A stretch of DNA of 64,000 nt from JAJTFW01 sp046330075 (GTDB lineage: Bacteria; Bacteroidota; Bacteroidia; AKYH767-A; OLB10). The stretch lies in NCBI GenBank assembly GCA_046330075.1, contig JAXLTL010000014.1, positions 1 to 64,000 on the forward strand. Direction: 5' to 3'. A program made the translations under genes and the position numbers. The notes under the pieces are model-generated. The model did no database searches, had not been told where the DNA came from, and saw only the letters and a list, made by a program, of their open reading frames with translations. Shown here one piece after another: positions 8,755 to 17,797 of this stretch; position 1 is the first letter of the stretch, and each line of letters begins with the position of its first letter.

Positions 8755-9390
8755 GTGGCCAAAGAAAAGACAATACCACACGACGAAGAGATCGAAAGTT
8801 ACCAGAAACTGGATCTCTACAATACAGAAAAAACAGAACTGCTCAGCGGTTTGTACAAATCTGTATTGGAGCAGGTAGGAGAAACTACCGAACGGGAAGG
8901 ATTGCAGAAAACACCGGAGCGGGTTGCGAAAGCCATGCAATACCTCACGCATGGTTACGATCTGGATCCCGTTGGTATTCTTAACTCAGCAAAGTTCAGA
9001 GAAGACTATCAGCAAATGGTGATTGTAAAAGACATTGAACTTTACAGTCTCTGCGAGCACCATATGCTGCCCTTCTTCGGCAAAGCACATGTGGCCTATA
9101 TTCCCAACCAGTACATCGTAGGACTCAGCAAAATTCCGCGTGTGGTAGATGCTTTCTCGCGCCGGTTACAGGTGCAGGAGCGACTCACCACGCAGATCCG
9201 CGATTGCATACAGGAAACACTGCAGCCGCTGGGTGTTGCGGTAGTGATAGAAGCACAGCACTTATGCATGCAGATGCGTGGGGTGCAAAAGCAAAATTCA
9301 GTTACCACCACTTCTGCCTTCACCGGAGAATTTGAAAACGACAGAACCCGCAGTGAATTCATCTCTCTGATCAGGGGACGACTGCACTAA
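8755..9390 (+). CDS. folE: GTP cyclohydrolase I
   Basis: 211 residues from GTG at 8755, eight bases after queD. The conserved blocks are 'YSLCEHHMLPF' (zinc Cys and His), 'GLSKIPRVVDAFSRRLQVQE', 'LTTQIRD' and 'HLCMQMRGV' (second zinc Cys). It forms a homodecamer and turns GTP into 7,8-dihydroneopterin triphosphate, the branch point for folate and queuosine. The N-terminal ~30 residues are variable and charged, as in other members. Length is normal for the family. Confidence 0.95.
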   Translation: MAKEKTIPHDEEIESYQKLDLYNTEKTELLSGLYKSVLEQVGETTEREGLQKTPERVAKAMQYLTHGYDLDPVGILNSAKFREDYQQMVIVKDIELYSLCEHHMLPFFGKAHVAYIPNQYIVGLSKIPRVVDAFSRRLQVQERLTTQIRDCIQETLQPLGVAVVIEAQHLCMQMRGVQKQNSVTTTSAFTGEFENDRTRSEFISLIRGRLH

Positions 9391-9437
9391 AACGGTATCG
9401 CTTGAAAAAGAAAAAAACGATAAAAAAAACAAAAGCT

Positions 9438-10307
9438 ATGAAAGCATATATCTTCCCCGGACAAGGATCACAATTTGTTGGCATGGGCAAAGACCTCTGC
9501 GAAACATCGGATCTGGCAAAAGCCATGTTTGAACAGGCCAATGATATCATCGGCTTCCGAATTTCTGATATCATGTTCAACGGAACTGATGAAGACCTGC
9601 GTCAGACCAAAGTAACACAACCTGCCATCTTCATTCACTCCGTGATTGCAGCCCGGGTGATGGGAGATGCTTTCAAACCAGACATGGTAGCCGGACATTC
9701 ACTCGGTGAATTCTCTGCTCTGGTGGCTAACGGAACCCTGACGTTTGAAGACGGCCTCAAGCTGGTTGTAGAACGCGCCAACGCCATGCAGGCTGCATGT
9801 GAAGCTGTACCGGGAACGATGGCTGCTATTCTTGCTCTCGACGATAACAAAGTGGAAGAGATTTGCGCTTCCACACCGGGTGTTGTGGTGGCGGCAAACT
9901 ACAACTGTCCGGGCCAGCTGGTGATTTCAGGCGAAGTAGAAGCCGTGAAAGCTGCCTGCGCCGCGATGACAGAAGCCGGAGCTAAACGCGCACTCTTACT
10001 CAACGTAGGTGGTGCGTTCCATAGTCCGCTGATGGAGCCAGCACGTGAACGTCTTGCCAAAGCGATTGAAGCCACCAACTTCCGTCAGCCGAGCTGTCCG
10101 ATTTATCAGAATGCCACTGCCACTCCACATACCTCTATTGACGAAATCCGTGCTAACCTCATTGCGCAATTAACCGCGCCGGTAAGATGGACGCAAAGTG
10201 TGGAGCATATGGTAACTGATGGAGCCGGCACCTTCACCGAAGTGGGACCTGGAAAAGTATTGCAGGGACTGGTAAAGAAGATCAGCAAGGAAGCGACCAT
10301 CGCTTAA
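9438..10307 (+). CDS. fabD: Malonyl-CoA:ACP transacylase
   Basis: 290 residues from ATG 9438, chosen because the family begins 'MKAYIFPGQGSQ'. An upstream in-frame TTG at 9402 would add only a lysine-rich stretch. The nucleophile elbow 'GHSLG' (S88) follows 'VAGHSLGEFSAL', the second active-site histidine is in 'GGAFHSPLM', and 'FTEVGPGKVLQGLV' closes the domain. It loads malonate onto acyl carrier protein for type II fatty acid synthesis. No other fab genes are nearby. The gene is followed immediately by a repeat block, with no obvious terminator hairpin except the palindromic repeats themselves. Confidence 0.93.
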   Translation: MKAYIFPGQGSQFVGMGKDLCETSDLAKAMFEQANDIIGFRISDIMFNGTDEDLRQTKVTQPAIFIHSVIAARVMGDAFKPDMVAGHSLGEFSALVANGTLTFEDGLKLVVERANAMQAACEAVPGTMAAILALDDNKVEEICASTPGVVVAANYNCPGQLVISGEVEAVKAACAAMTEAGAKRALLLNVGGAFHSPLMEPARERLAKAIEATNFRQPSCPIYQNATATPHTSIDEIRANLIAQLTAPVRWTQSVEHMVTDGAGTFTEVGPGKVLQGLVKKISKEATIA

Positions 10308-10940
10308 TTGGTGAGTTGCCGAAGGCCCCGAGTGAGCGAAGCGAACCTCGGGGGCAAATTGGTGAATTGGCTAGTTGGCAAATTGCCGAAGGCCTCGAGC
10401 TTGCCTCGATGGCCGAAGGCCCAGAATGAGCGAAGCGAACCTCGGGGGCAAATTGGTGAATTGGCAAGTTGGCAAATTGCTGAAGGCCCAGAATGAGCGA
10501 AGCGAACCTCGGGGGTGTCCCGTCATTGCTTCGCAATGCGGGATGGTAAATTGGTGAGTTGGTGGATTGGTGAGTTGGTGAATTGGTGAATTGGTGAGTT
10601 GGTGAGTTGGTGAATTGGTGAATAGGTGAGTTGGTGGATTGGTGAGTTGGTGGATTGGCAAATTTGCAAATTGGCAAGTTGGCAAATTTGCAAATTGGCA
10701 AGTTGGCAAATTTGCAAATTGGCAAGTTGGCAAATTTGTGTGTTGGTGAGTTGCCGAAGGCCCCGAGTGAGCGAAGCGAACCTCGGAGGTAAATTGGTGA
10801 ATTGGCAAATTGCCGAAGGCCTCGAGCTTGCCTCGATGGCCGAAGGCCTCGAGCTTGCCTCGATGGCCGAAGGCCCCGAGCTTGCCTCGATGGCCGAAGG
10901 CCCCGAGTGAGCGAAGCGAACCTCGGGGGTGTCCTGACAT
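10308..10940. repeat. Composite repeat block: 8-bp degenerate arrays plus palindromic modules
   Basis: Between fabD and purB. About 25 consecutive 8-bp units run from ~10548 to ~10750, first TTGGTGAR, then TTGGCAAR/TTTGCAAA in a 24-bp higher-order period. Around them sit five copies of a palindromic module, CCGAGtgagcgaagcgaacCTCGG, starting near 10326, 10419, 10478, 10760 and 10903, with four copies of a related cctcgagcttgcctcgatgg module near 10386, 10820, 10847 and 10875. The block has no supported gene; the long open frames across it come from the stop-free 8-bp unit. 10941-11067 holds A/T-rich sequence with three copies of 'attctgaatt' and nothing else I recognise. Confidence 0.85.
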
Positions 10941-11067
10941 TGATTAGTGATGTGGAAACTTAGTATTGAAAAAGACGAATTCTGAATTGCCCCCAATTCT
11001 GAATTGCACCCTAATTCTGATCCCGTTGCAAACAGCGGGACTACATTCTGAATTCTGAATTAAAATA

Positions 11068-12420
11068 ATGGAATTACATCCTCTGAATGCCATCTCCCCT
11101 ATCGACGGTCGTTACCGTAAGAATTGCGAAGAATTAGCACTGTATTTTTCGGAAGAAGCGTTGATGCGGTACCGGGTGATGGTAGAGATCGAATACTTCA
11201 TCGAACTTTGCGAACTGCCCTTGCCCCAGCTTGAAAGTTTCGACAAGAGTCAATACAAGGCGCTGAGAAATATATATCATGGCTTTGGTCATGCCGACGC
11301 GCTGCACATCAAGAGCATTGAAAAAACCACCAATCACGATGTGAAAGCGGTGGAATATTTTATCAAAGAGCAATTTGACAAACTCGGTCTGCAGACGTAC
11401 AAAGAATTCATTCATTTCGGTCTCACCTCGCAGGACATCAACAACACGGCGATTCCGCTGAGTCTGCGCGAAGCGAACACCCTCATTTACGTTCCTGCCA
11501 TCAAGGCCATCGGCGAAAAAATTCTGCTGATGAGTCGCGAATGGAAGGACATTCCCATGCTGGCCCGTACGCACGGACAACCGGCCTCCCCTACCCGTTT
11601 GGGTAAGGAGATTTACATTTTCCATCACCGCCTCCACACGCAGCTGGAATTACTGAATACAATTGCCTACTCTGCGAAGTTCGGCGGCGCAACCGGTAAC
11701 TTCAACGCTCACGCCATCGCCTATCCGCAAATCGACTGGATTGGGTTCAGCGACCGGTTTATCAAGCGGCTCGGACTCGAACGCAGTCCGTACACTACGC
11801 AGATTGAACACTACGACAACATGGCGGCGCTGTTCGATACGATGAAGCGTATCAACACCATCCTCACCGATTTATCGAGAGACATGTGGTCGTACATATC
11901 CATAAACTACTTCACGCAAAAAGTGGTCGCGAACGAAGTAGGTTCCAGCGCAATGCCGCATAAAGTAAATCCCATCGACTTCGAAAACGCAGAAGGAAAC
12001 CTCGGCATGGCCAATGCACTCTTTGAACACCTCAGTGCCAAGTTACCCATCTCCCGTCTCCAGCGCGACCTCACCGACTCCACTGTATTACGCAATATCG
12101 GCGTACCCTATGCACATACGCTGATTGCCTGCAAATCGTTGTTAAAAGGATTCGGGAAAGTGAACGTCAACAAAGCCGCCATTGAAGAAGATCTCGGCGA
12201 CAACTGGGCTGTAGTAGCAGAAGCGATACAAACCATTTTAAGAAGAGAAGCCTACCCGAATCCCTACGAAGCTTTAAAAGCATTGACACGGACCGGAGAG
12301 AAAATGAATCCTGAAGCGATTGCACGGTTTATAGAAGGACTGGATGTTTCCGAAAACCTCAAAAAGGAATTACGTACCATTACTCCATACAATTATACGG
12401 GGGTGGTGAAGGAGTTTTGA
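11068..12420 (+). CDS. purB: Adenylosuccinate lyase
   Basis: 450 residues. The fumarase/aspartase superfamily signature 'SSAMPHKVNPIDFENAEGN' is intact, with 'THGQPASPTRLGKE' and 'FGLTSQDINNTA' as the other two conserved regions that build the active site. The N-terminus 'LNAISPIDGRYR' is typical of the longer bacterial PurB type. It catalyses two steps of purine synthesis: SAICAR to AICAR and adenylosuccinate to AMP, each releasing fumarate. It stands alone, with no other pur gene nearby. Confidence 0.95.
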   Translation: MELHPLNAISPIDGRYRKNCEELALYFSEEALMRYRVMVEIEYFIELCELPLPQLESFDKSQYKALRNIYHGFGHADALHIKSIEKTTNHDVKAVEYFIKEQFDKLGLQTYKEFIHFGLTSQDINNTAIPLSLREANTLIYVPAIKAIGEKILLMSREWKDIPMLARTHGQPASPTRLGKEIYIFHHRLHTQLELLNTIAYSAKFGGATGNFNAHAIAYPQIDWIGFSDRFIKRLGLERSPYTTQIEHYDNMAALFDTMKRINTILTDLSRDMWSYISINYFTQKVVANEVGSSAMPHKVNPIDFENAEGNLGMANALFEHLSAKLPISRLQRDLTDSTVLRNIGVPYAHTLIACKSLLKGFGKVNVNKAAIEEDLGDNWAVVAEAIQTILRREAYPNPYEALKALTRTGEKMNPEAIARFIEGLDVSENLKKELRTITPYNYTGVVKEF

Positions 12421-12505
12421 TAGAGACTCCTCTGAATGATGAAGGAATCTTCAGTACAGCGAAGTGTTCCCGAACAAGAAGGAATGCAATAAGATGAGTT
12501 ATTGA

Positions 12506-12646
12506 TTGGAAGGCCGGCTGGTACTAAGTTCATCATTTGAACCAGATCAATTATTCTTGAATGTTGAACCATTGGCAAAGGGAATTTACTTCCTGATGTT
12601 TGATTCCAATGATAAGAGATATGTTAAGAAGCTGATATTGGAGTAA
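12506..12646 (+). pseudogene. Remnant of a T9SS C-terminal sorting domain
   Basis: The frame ending at 12646 reads as the end of a sorting domain: 'GRLVLSSSFEPDQL', 'VEPLAKGIYFLMF', 'DKRYVKKLILE' and stop. It is preceded in frame by a stop at 12503-12505 and has no start or body. It is therefore the leftover tail of a lost or replaced secreted-protein gene. Its stop overlaps the ATG of the next T9SS gene (TAATG). Confidence 0.7.
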
Positions 12647-14172
12647 TGAAACGGTTACGATTAATACTGATATTTCTAATCCTGAGCCGGACCATTTCGG
12701 CTCAGGATTATGATATCAACTGGCTTATTACTTCCGGATATCCGAATATTTACTTTAACACGTTTGTACATTTCCCTCCCGCGGGTGGATCACCACAGTT
12801 TTCTACTACTACGGGCCATATTCCTTTTTCATATGCGAATGCCTGCATTTCGGATGAACACGGGAATTTTCTTTTTAGCAGTAATGGCGTAAATTTGTAC
12901 AATAAATTATATCAACAAATACCCGGGGCAATAATTTCAACACCGCAAACGCAGCCTACTCAGCATCTGGGACTCAATCGAACACACTCCTGTTTTTTCC
13001 TGCCCTGGCCTGATGACACAAATAGATATGTACTAATTTACAGTATTCCTGAATTAACTTCGGTTGCTTCGGGCCCATGTTCCGGCGGCTGGGGTAATTT
13101 AGCCACCCATGTGTATTATACTGTCCTTGATAAAAATCTGAATGGTGGGATGGGGGGTATTATTACTGCTTCAAACATAGCTGTTACTGATACTTTGGCT
13201 CATATTTTTGGACTTACAGCCTGCAAGCATGCGAATGGGCGCGATTGGTGGATATTTGCCAAGGAACGATGCACCAACGTCTATGACAGGTTTTTATTGA
13301 CTCCGGGTGGAATTCAGTTTACAGGCAAAATATTTGCCGGTCCGGTAATAACGGCTAGCGATGGTGCAATATCCGGTTTCTCGAATAATGGAAATTATAT
13401 GTATAACATCGTCAATGATACTGTTTGCTACTTGTATAAGTTTGACAGATGTGCCGGTACATTTCTAGATACTACATCCTTACGAATTCCCTGGCCGGGA
13501 GAATTTTATTCTGCTTTTTCACAGAATTCAGAAATTTTATATCGTGCAGCTGGAAATTCTGGGACAAATACATCACAATATGATTTAACAAAATGGAATC
13601 AACCTGGCGGGGTTTTAGCCAGTCGCTTGCTTATTGATCCGGTAGTTGATACTGTGACTTGCACTAATCAATCCCCTGGTTCAGGAAGTGCGGCGGGACA
13701 TCCCAAGCTGGCACCGGATGGTAAAATATACTTCGGCCATTATTACCCTTGTAATTTGTCTGTCATTAATTTTCCGAATAGCCTGGATACTATTTGTCAA
13801 ATGGAATATAATACTGTATTGGTTCCAACCCCCCATACAGGTGGGCTACCGCATATGCCTAACTACCGCCTTGGTCCGGTAACAGGTAGTATCTGCGATA
13901 GCCTTACCGCTGTTCACGAGTTGAAATCCGATGAGGTGAGTTTGTACCCCAATCCGGCAAAGGATCACATTACACTTCAATCAAAACGATCCATAAGCAA
14001 TGCGGTAATTACCTTGATGAATGTACAAGGTCAGGTTTTGCTTAGCCGGCAAACAGGAACCGGAACCGGTTTTGAAGTGGAGTTACCACGCGACATGGAC
14101 AACGGCATTTACTTTTTGCGCATCCATAGTACCGAAGGTGCTGTGGCGAAGAAGGTGGTGGTGCAGCGGTGA
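12646..14172 (+). CDS. T9SS-sorted secreted protein, paralogue 1 of 3
   Basis: 508 residues: signal peptide (residues 1-19, ending 'ISAQ'), a ~400-residue beta-rich body, then a T9SS type A sorting domain ('VSLYPNPAKDHITLQ' to 'GAVAKKVVVQR'). The body has landmarks shared with the genes at 14232 and 27547: 'ISDEHGNFLFSSNG', 'LNRTHSCFFLPWPDD', 'HANGRDWWIFAKERC', 'YKFDRCAGTF' and 'KIYFGHYYPCNLSVI'. This suggests a propeller-like fold exposed on the cell surface; function unknown. The start is the ATG overlapping the remnant's stop. It forms a tandem pair with the next gene and was probably made by duplication. Confidence 0.8.
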   Translation: MKRLRLILIFLILSRTISAQDYDINWLITSGYPNIYFNTFVHFPPAGGSPQFSTTTGHIPFSYANACISDEHGNFLFSSNGVNLYNKLYQQIPGAIISTPQTQPTQHLGLNRTHSCFFLPWPDDTNRYVLIYSIPELTSVASGPCSGGWGNLATHVYYTVLDKNLNGGMGGIITASNIAVTDTLAHIFGLTACKHANGRDWWIFAKERCTNVYDRFLLTPGGIQFTGKIFAGPVITASDGAISGFSNNGNYMYNIVNDTVCYLYKFDRCAGTFLDTTSLRIPWPGEFYSAFSQNSEILYRAAGNSGTNTSQYDLTKWNQPGGVLASRLLIDPVVDTVTCTNQSPGSGSAAGHPKLAPDGKIYFGHYYPCNLSVINFPNSLDTICQMEYNTVLVPTPHTGGLPHMPNYRLGPVTGSICDSLTAVHELKSDEVSLYPNPAKDHITLQSKRSISNAVITLMNVQGQVLLSRQTGTGTGFEVELPRDMDNGIYFLRIHSTEGAVAKKVVVQR

Positions 14173-14287
14173 ACTGTGAATACGGAAGCAGAATTGTAGA
14201 TCATCTCATTTAGATTTTTTATCTTTGATAGATGAGGTATTTCGTTTTGATATTCTTTTTGTTGTTGACCGGGATAGGAGCAGCCCA
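14072..14287 (+). repeat. 216-bp duplicated block, copy A
   Basis: Runs from the sorting-domain end of the gene at 12646, through the 59-bp spacer, into the signal-peptide codons of the gene at 14232. A near-identical block of the same length lies at 27387-27602. Confidence 0.85.
14220..14227 (+). promoter_or_regulatory. -7 box TATCTTTG of T9SS paralogue 2
   Basis: Perfect TAnnTTTG exactly four bases before the ATG at 14232; implies a leaderless or near-leaderless transcript. Confidence 0.5.
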
Positions 14288-15761
14288 ATACCATGATGCA
14301 AGCTGGATTGTTTCGCCAAGTTTTAATTCTCAAAGTACTAATACCTTGATTCAATTTCTGCCTGGTGGTTCGTCTCCTGTAATCACTTCTACCGCTGGTA
14401 CAATCCCTTTTAATTATACCAATGCTTCCATCTCAGATGAACAGGGTAACTTTTTGTTTTTTACCAATGGAATTGAGATTTACGATAGAAATTTGCAGGT
14501 TTTAGCCGGGGGATTAGTACAAACGCCGTATACCATTCTCTATGCTTCGCAAGGACTAAATAGGCCACAAAACTATATTTTTCTGCCCTGGCCCGGAGAC
14601 AGCAATAAATATATCTTGTTTTATTGCGCACCGGAATTGCAACAGGTTTCCAGCGGTCCCTGTGCCGGTGGATGGGGCTGGCTTTCTACGCATCTTTACT
14701 ATACTGTATTGGATAAAAGCTTAAATGGTGGAAATGGAGGAATCGTTTCTGCCAGTAATGTAGCATTAATTGATACTTTGGTGCATGCGAATGGATTAGC
14801 TGTTACAAAACATGCCAACGGCAGGGACTGGTGGATCGTTGTTAAAGAAAGGTGTAGCTCGAACTACAATATTGTTTTGTTCACTCCTAGTGGAGTGCAA
14901 CTATTATTTACGCAATCGATCGGCCCTGTTTTTTCAAGTTCATTGGATGCAGCTATTTCAAGATTTTCCCCCGATGGGACCATTTATGCATTAATCAGAG
15001 ATGATTATAATACGATTTATTATAAGTTTGATAGATGTACAGGATTTTTGTCTGATCCATTATTGGTAAATAGTGGTAGCATTGGGGATGGGTACCTGGA
15101 GTTTTCTCCTGATTCAAGATTCGTGTACAGAAGTTCAGGGAGTGGAGGTGGAATGACAAGTCAATATGATTTAAGCTTATATTATCAACCCAGTGGTGTG
15201 CAGAATAGTCAATTGTTTGTGGATCCTCCGGTACCGGATACAAGTGATTGTGGCTTCGGAATTCCCGGGTCAGCTAATGCAGCGTGTTTTCCAACCTTAG
15301 CACCTAACGGTAAGATATACTGGGGGCATTGTTATTCTTGTAATTTATCGATCATTAATTACCCTGACAGCCTGGATACGTTATGTGCTATGGAATATAA
15401 TACTGTATTATTACCAATGCCTCATTCTGGATGTTTACCTTACTTTGCTCATTATCGTTTAGGTCCGGTAACAGGAAGCATCTGTGATAGTTTAACATCC
15501 ATTCATGAGTTGAAGTCCGATGAGGTGAGTTTGTACCCCAACCCTGCAAAGGATCACATTACACTTCAATCAAAACGATCCTTAAGCAATGCGGTAATCA
15601 CTTTGATGAATGTGCAGGGTCAGGTTTTGTTCAACCGGCAAACAGCAACAGGAACCGGTTTTGAAGTGGAGTTACCACGCGATATGGGCAACGGCATTTA
15701 CTTTTTACGCATCCATAGTACCGAAGGTGTTGTGTCAAAGAAGCTGGTGGTACAGCGGTGA
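14232..15761 (+). CDS. T9SS-sorted secreted protein, paralogue 2 of 3
   Basis: 509 residues with the same plan as the gene at 12646: signal peptide 'MRYFVLIFFLLLTGIGAAQ', a body with 'ISDEQGNFLFFTNGIEIYDR', 'LNRPQNYIFLPWPGDSNKY', 'TKHANGRDWWIVVKERC', 'YYKFDRCTGFL' and 'KIYWGHCYSCNLSII', and a T9SS sorting domain ending 'STEGVVSKKLVVQR'. The last ~90 residues are almost the same as in paralogues 1 and 3, while the bodies differ much more. Its promoter and signal-peptide region are shared almost base for base with the gene at 27547. Surface role unknown. Confidence 0.8.
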   Translation: MRYFVLIFFLLLTGIGAAQYHDASWIVSPSFNSQSTNTLIQFLPGGSSPVITSTAGTIPFNYTNASISDEQGNFLFFTNGIEIYDRNLQVLAGGLVQTPYTILYASQGLNRPQNYIFLPWPGDSNKYILFYCAPELQQVSSGPCAGGWGWLSTHLYYTVLDKSLNGGNGGIVSASNVALIDTLVHANGLAVTKHANGRDWWIVVKERCSSNYNIVLFTPSGVQLLFTQSIGPVFSSSLDAAISRFSPDGTIYALIRDDYNTIYYKFDRCTGFLSDPLLVNSGSIGDGYLEFSPDSRFVYRSSGSGGGMTSQYDLSLYYQPSGVQNSQLFVDPPVPDTSDCGFGIPGSANAACFPTLAPNGKIYWGHCYSCNLSIINYPDSLDTLCAMEYNTVLLPMPHSGCLPYFAHYRLGPVTGSICDSLTSIHELKSDEVSLYPNPAKDHITLQSKRSLSNAVITLMNVQGQVLFNRQTATGTGFEVELPRDMGNGIYFLRIHSTEGVVSKKLVVQR

Positions 15762-15976
15762 GGATTTGAAATAGGTAACCTTTTATTATCCTTCATCAAA
15801 ATTCCGGAATATCCGTTAATCAGTTACCGGATCATAGATAACTCAAAACAATCATGTCCGCTGACTTCTAGCTTTTAACAACCACCGTTTCATAACTTTT
15901 AAAACGATTTGGTGAAGCAGTAGAACGGATCGGACGGTGCGCCGTAACTTGCTTCAAAATTCAATCCGTTATCGTC

Positions 15977-17620
15977 ATGAAAAAGTTTTTATCGTTTTCG
16001 ATGGTATTGCTCAATGTACTTCGTGTGTCGGCACAAAATCCCTGTCAGCCGCGCGAGCTGACCGGCATTTCAGTTCAGTATGATTCTCCCTGTGAAGCGT
16101 ATCACGGAACATCCCATTATTACAATTTCGTAACACTGACAACCATCCGCAATTTTCAAAGGACAGGTACATTGCAATGGCAATACCGGCTCGACACCAT
16201 TAACGGCGCTTGGCTAAACCTCCCTTCAACCTGGCAAGGCCTGGGAACAGATCAGGTATATCTCCCTGACTTCACGATTGCCGACAACGGTCAATACCGC
16301 TGCATCTTCACTGACACTGTTACGGGCTGCAAGGATTATCGTCGAGTTAATGTAAATGTATTTCCGCGGCCGCAAATTGCCATCAGTGTTGACTCCGTGA
16401 AATGCGACGGAATGTATCTGGGGATAGACCTGTTTAATGATCCAACACAAAATCTTACGTATTGCTGGCAACCTGATCTCAGCGGACAAACCAATAACTG
16501 CGAAGGAACTTCACCGGCTTTTCTCTTTGATCGTGTAGGCTGCGTGATGGTTTCGGGAGTCGTGACTGTGAAAGTGACCAATCAATACGGTTGTGAAAAC
16601 CTGATTTACACCAGCGGACTTTGTAATCAGGAATACATGGACCTCTACACTCAGGTGAACGATGAAGATTCGGTATTTTGTTCCAAAACGGCAAGTCTGC
16701 AGGCAGCAAGGTTCTCCTCCGCTTCACTCCAGAATGGCTGGACGTATCAATGGAAAAAGAACGGGAGCAATCTCTCCTGGGCAACCAGTTATTTGATCAA
16801 ACCGGTTGTATCCGGAACTTATTCGTGTGTTGTTACCAACAATGCAGGCTGCACGTTTGAAACAAATCCTGTCCCGGTAACGGTCTATCCGGTTCCATCA
16901 GTTAACCTGCAACCTGCGGGTACTACACAAATCTGCACGAATACATCGCTGACCTTTCAATCCGGTGCTGCACCCGGAAACACCTGCAACTGGTACCGAA
17001 ATAATTTACCGCTCACCTCAGGTTCAGATACGCTGGCTGTTAGTGTGGCAGGAAACTACAAGGTTATTGTCACCAATGCCTATGGATGCAGCAGTACCTC
17101 AAAAGTATCGAACGTCAATGTGTACCGCTCGGTGTCTTCCGCCAACGGTCCGGTAATTTTCTGCAACGGCGACAGCGTTGTACTTCAAAACTACACCCCT
17201 ACTTCTGTATCCTGGCAATGGCAGAAAAATGCAGTAAGTATTCCGGGAGCCACATTCCCGACTTTCGCTGCTAAACAATCGGGGCTCTACCGTGCAAAGA
17301 CAACAAGTGCTGCCGGCTGCATCAGTTATTCAAACCAGATTGATGTAAGTGTAAATTGCAGGGAGGCAAACGAAGCAACTGCACATCTTCACGTATATCC
17401 TGTTCCATCTTCCGATTTCATCGACATTTCTATTCCAGAAGAATTCCGGAATCACAGCATACTTCAACTCACAGACCTATCCGGAAAAATAATTTCCGTC
17501 ATGGATATTTCCGGTAGCACCAGTCAACAAATCATAATCCGTCATCTGGCTCCCGGGGTATATTTTGTCAGATTACAATCAGATCGTTCAGCGGCCATTG
17601 GAAAAATTGTCCGTATGTAA
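15977..17620 (+). CDS. Secreted Ig-like repeat protein with T9SS sorting domain (tandem copy 1)
   Basis: 547 residues. The signal peptide ends 'VSAQ'. The mature part is cysteine-rich and contains repeated immunoglobulin-like modules, each ending in a Y-x-C-type strand: 'NGQYRCIFTDT', 'SGTYSCVVTNNAGC', 'AGNYKVIVTNAYGC' and 'SGLYRAKTTSAAGC'. A T9SS sorting domain begins near 'HVYPVPSSDFIDISI' and ends 'SAAIGKIVRM'. Ig-like modules of this type serve as spacers or adhesive domains on the bacterial surface; ligand unknown. The next gene is a full-length homologue in the same orientation, 177 bases away. Confidence 0.78.
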   Translation: MKKFLSFSMVLLNVLRVSAQNPCQPRELTGISVQYDSPCEAYHGTSHYYNFVTLTTIRNFQRTGTLQWQYRLDTINGAWLNLPSTWQGLGTDQVYLPDFTIADNGQYRCIFTDTVTGCKDYRRVNVNVFPRPQIAISVDSVKCDGMYLGIDLFNDPTQNLTYCWQPDLSGQTNNCEGTSPAFLFDRVGCVMVSGVVTVKVTNQYGCENLIYTSGLCNQEYMDLYTQVNDEDSVFCSKTASLQAARFSSASLQNGWTYQWKKNGSNLSWATSYLIKPVVSGTYSCVVTNNAGCTFETNPVPVTVYPVPSVNLQPAGTTQICTNTSLTFQSGAAPGNTCNWYRNNLPLTSGSDTLAVSVAGNYKVIVTNAYGCSSTSKVSNVNVYRSVSSANGPVIFCNGDSVVLQNYTPTSVSWQWQKNAVSIPGATFPTFAAKQSGLYRAKTTSAAGCISYSNQIDVSVNCREANEATAHLHVYPVPSSDFIDISIPEEFRNHSILQLTDLSGKIISVMDISGSTSQQIIIRHLAPGVYFVRLQSDRSAAIGKIVRM

Positions 17621-17797
17621 TCACCTGACACATCTTTCCAGCATCTGTTTCAGCCTTTAACAATGGCCTTCTTCAGTATCCGGATCCGGTTTTCAGGAAG
17701 AAGGAAGTCTGATCTCTGTCAGATGATTTAAAGTTAGTATCATCTTTCTCCGGATGTAAACGCGGTAACTTTACATGACCCCTTAACGGGAACTGTC

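Noticed and set aside
10282..10996. Several long overlapping minus-strand frames of 147-189 codons rich in N-S-P-T-H-Q
   Set aside because: They arise because the 8-bp repeat unit has no stop in any frame and encodes the same rotated octapeptide in all three frames. No start signals or homology.
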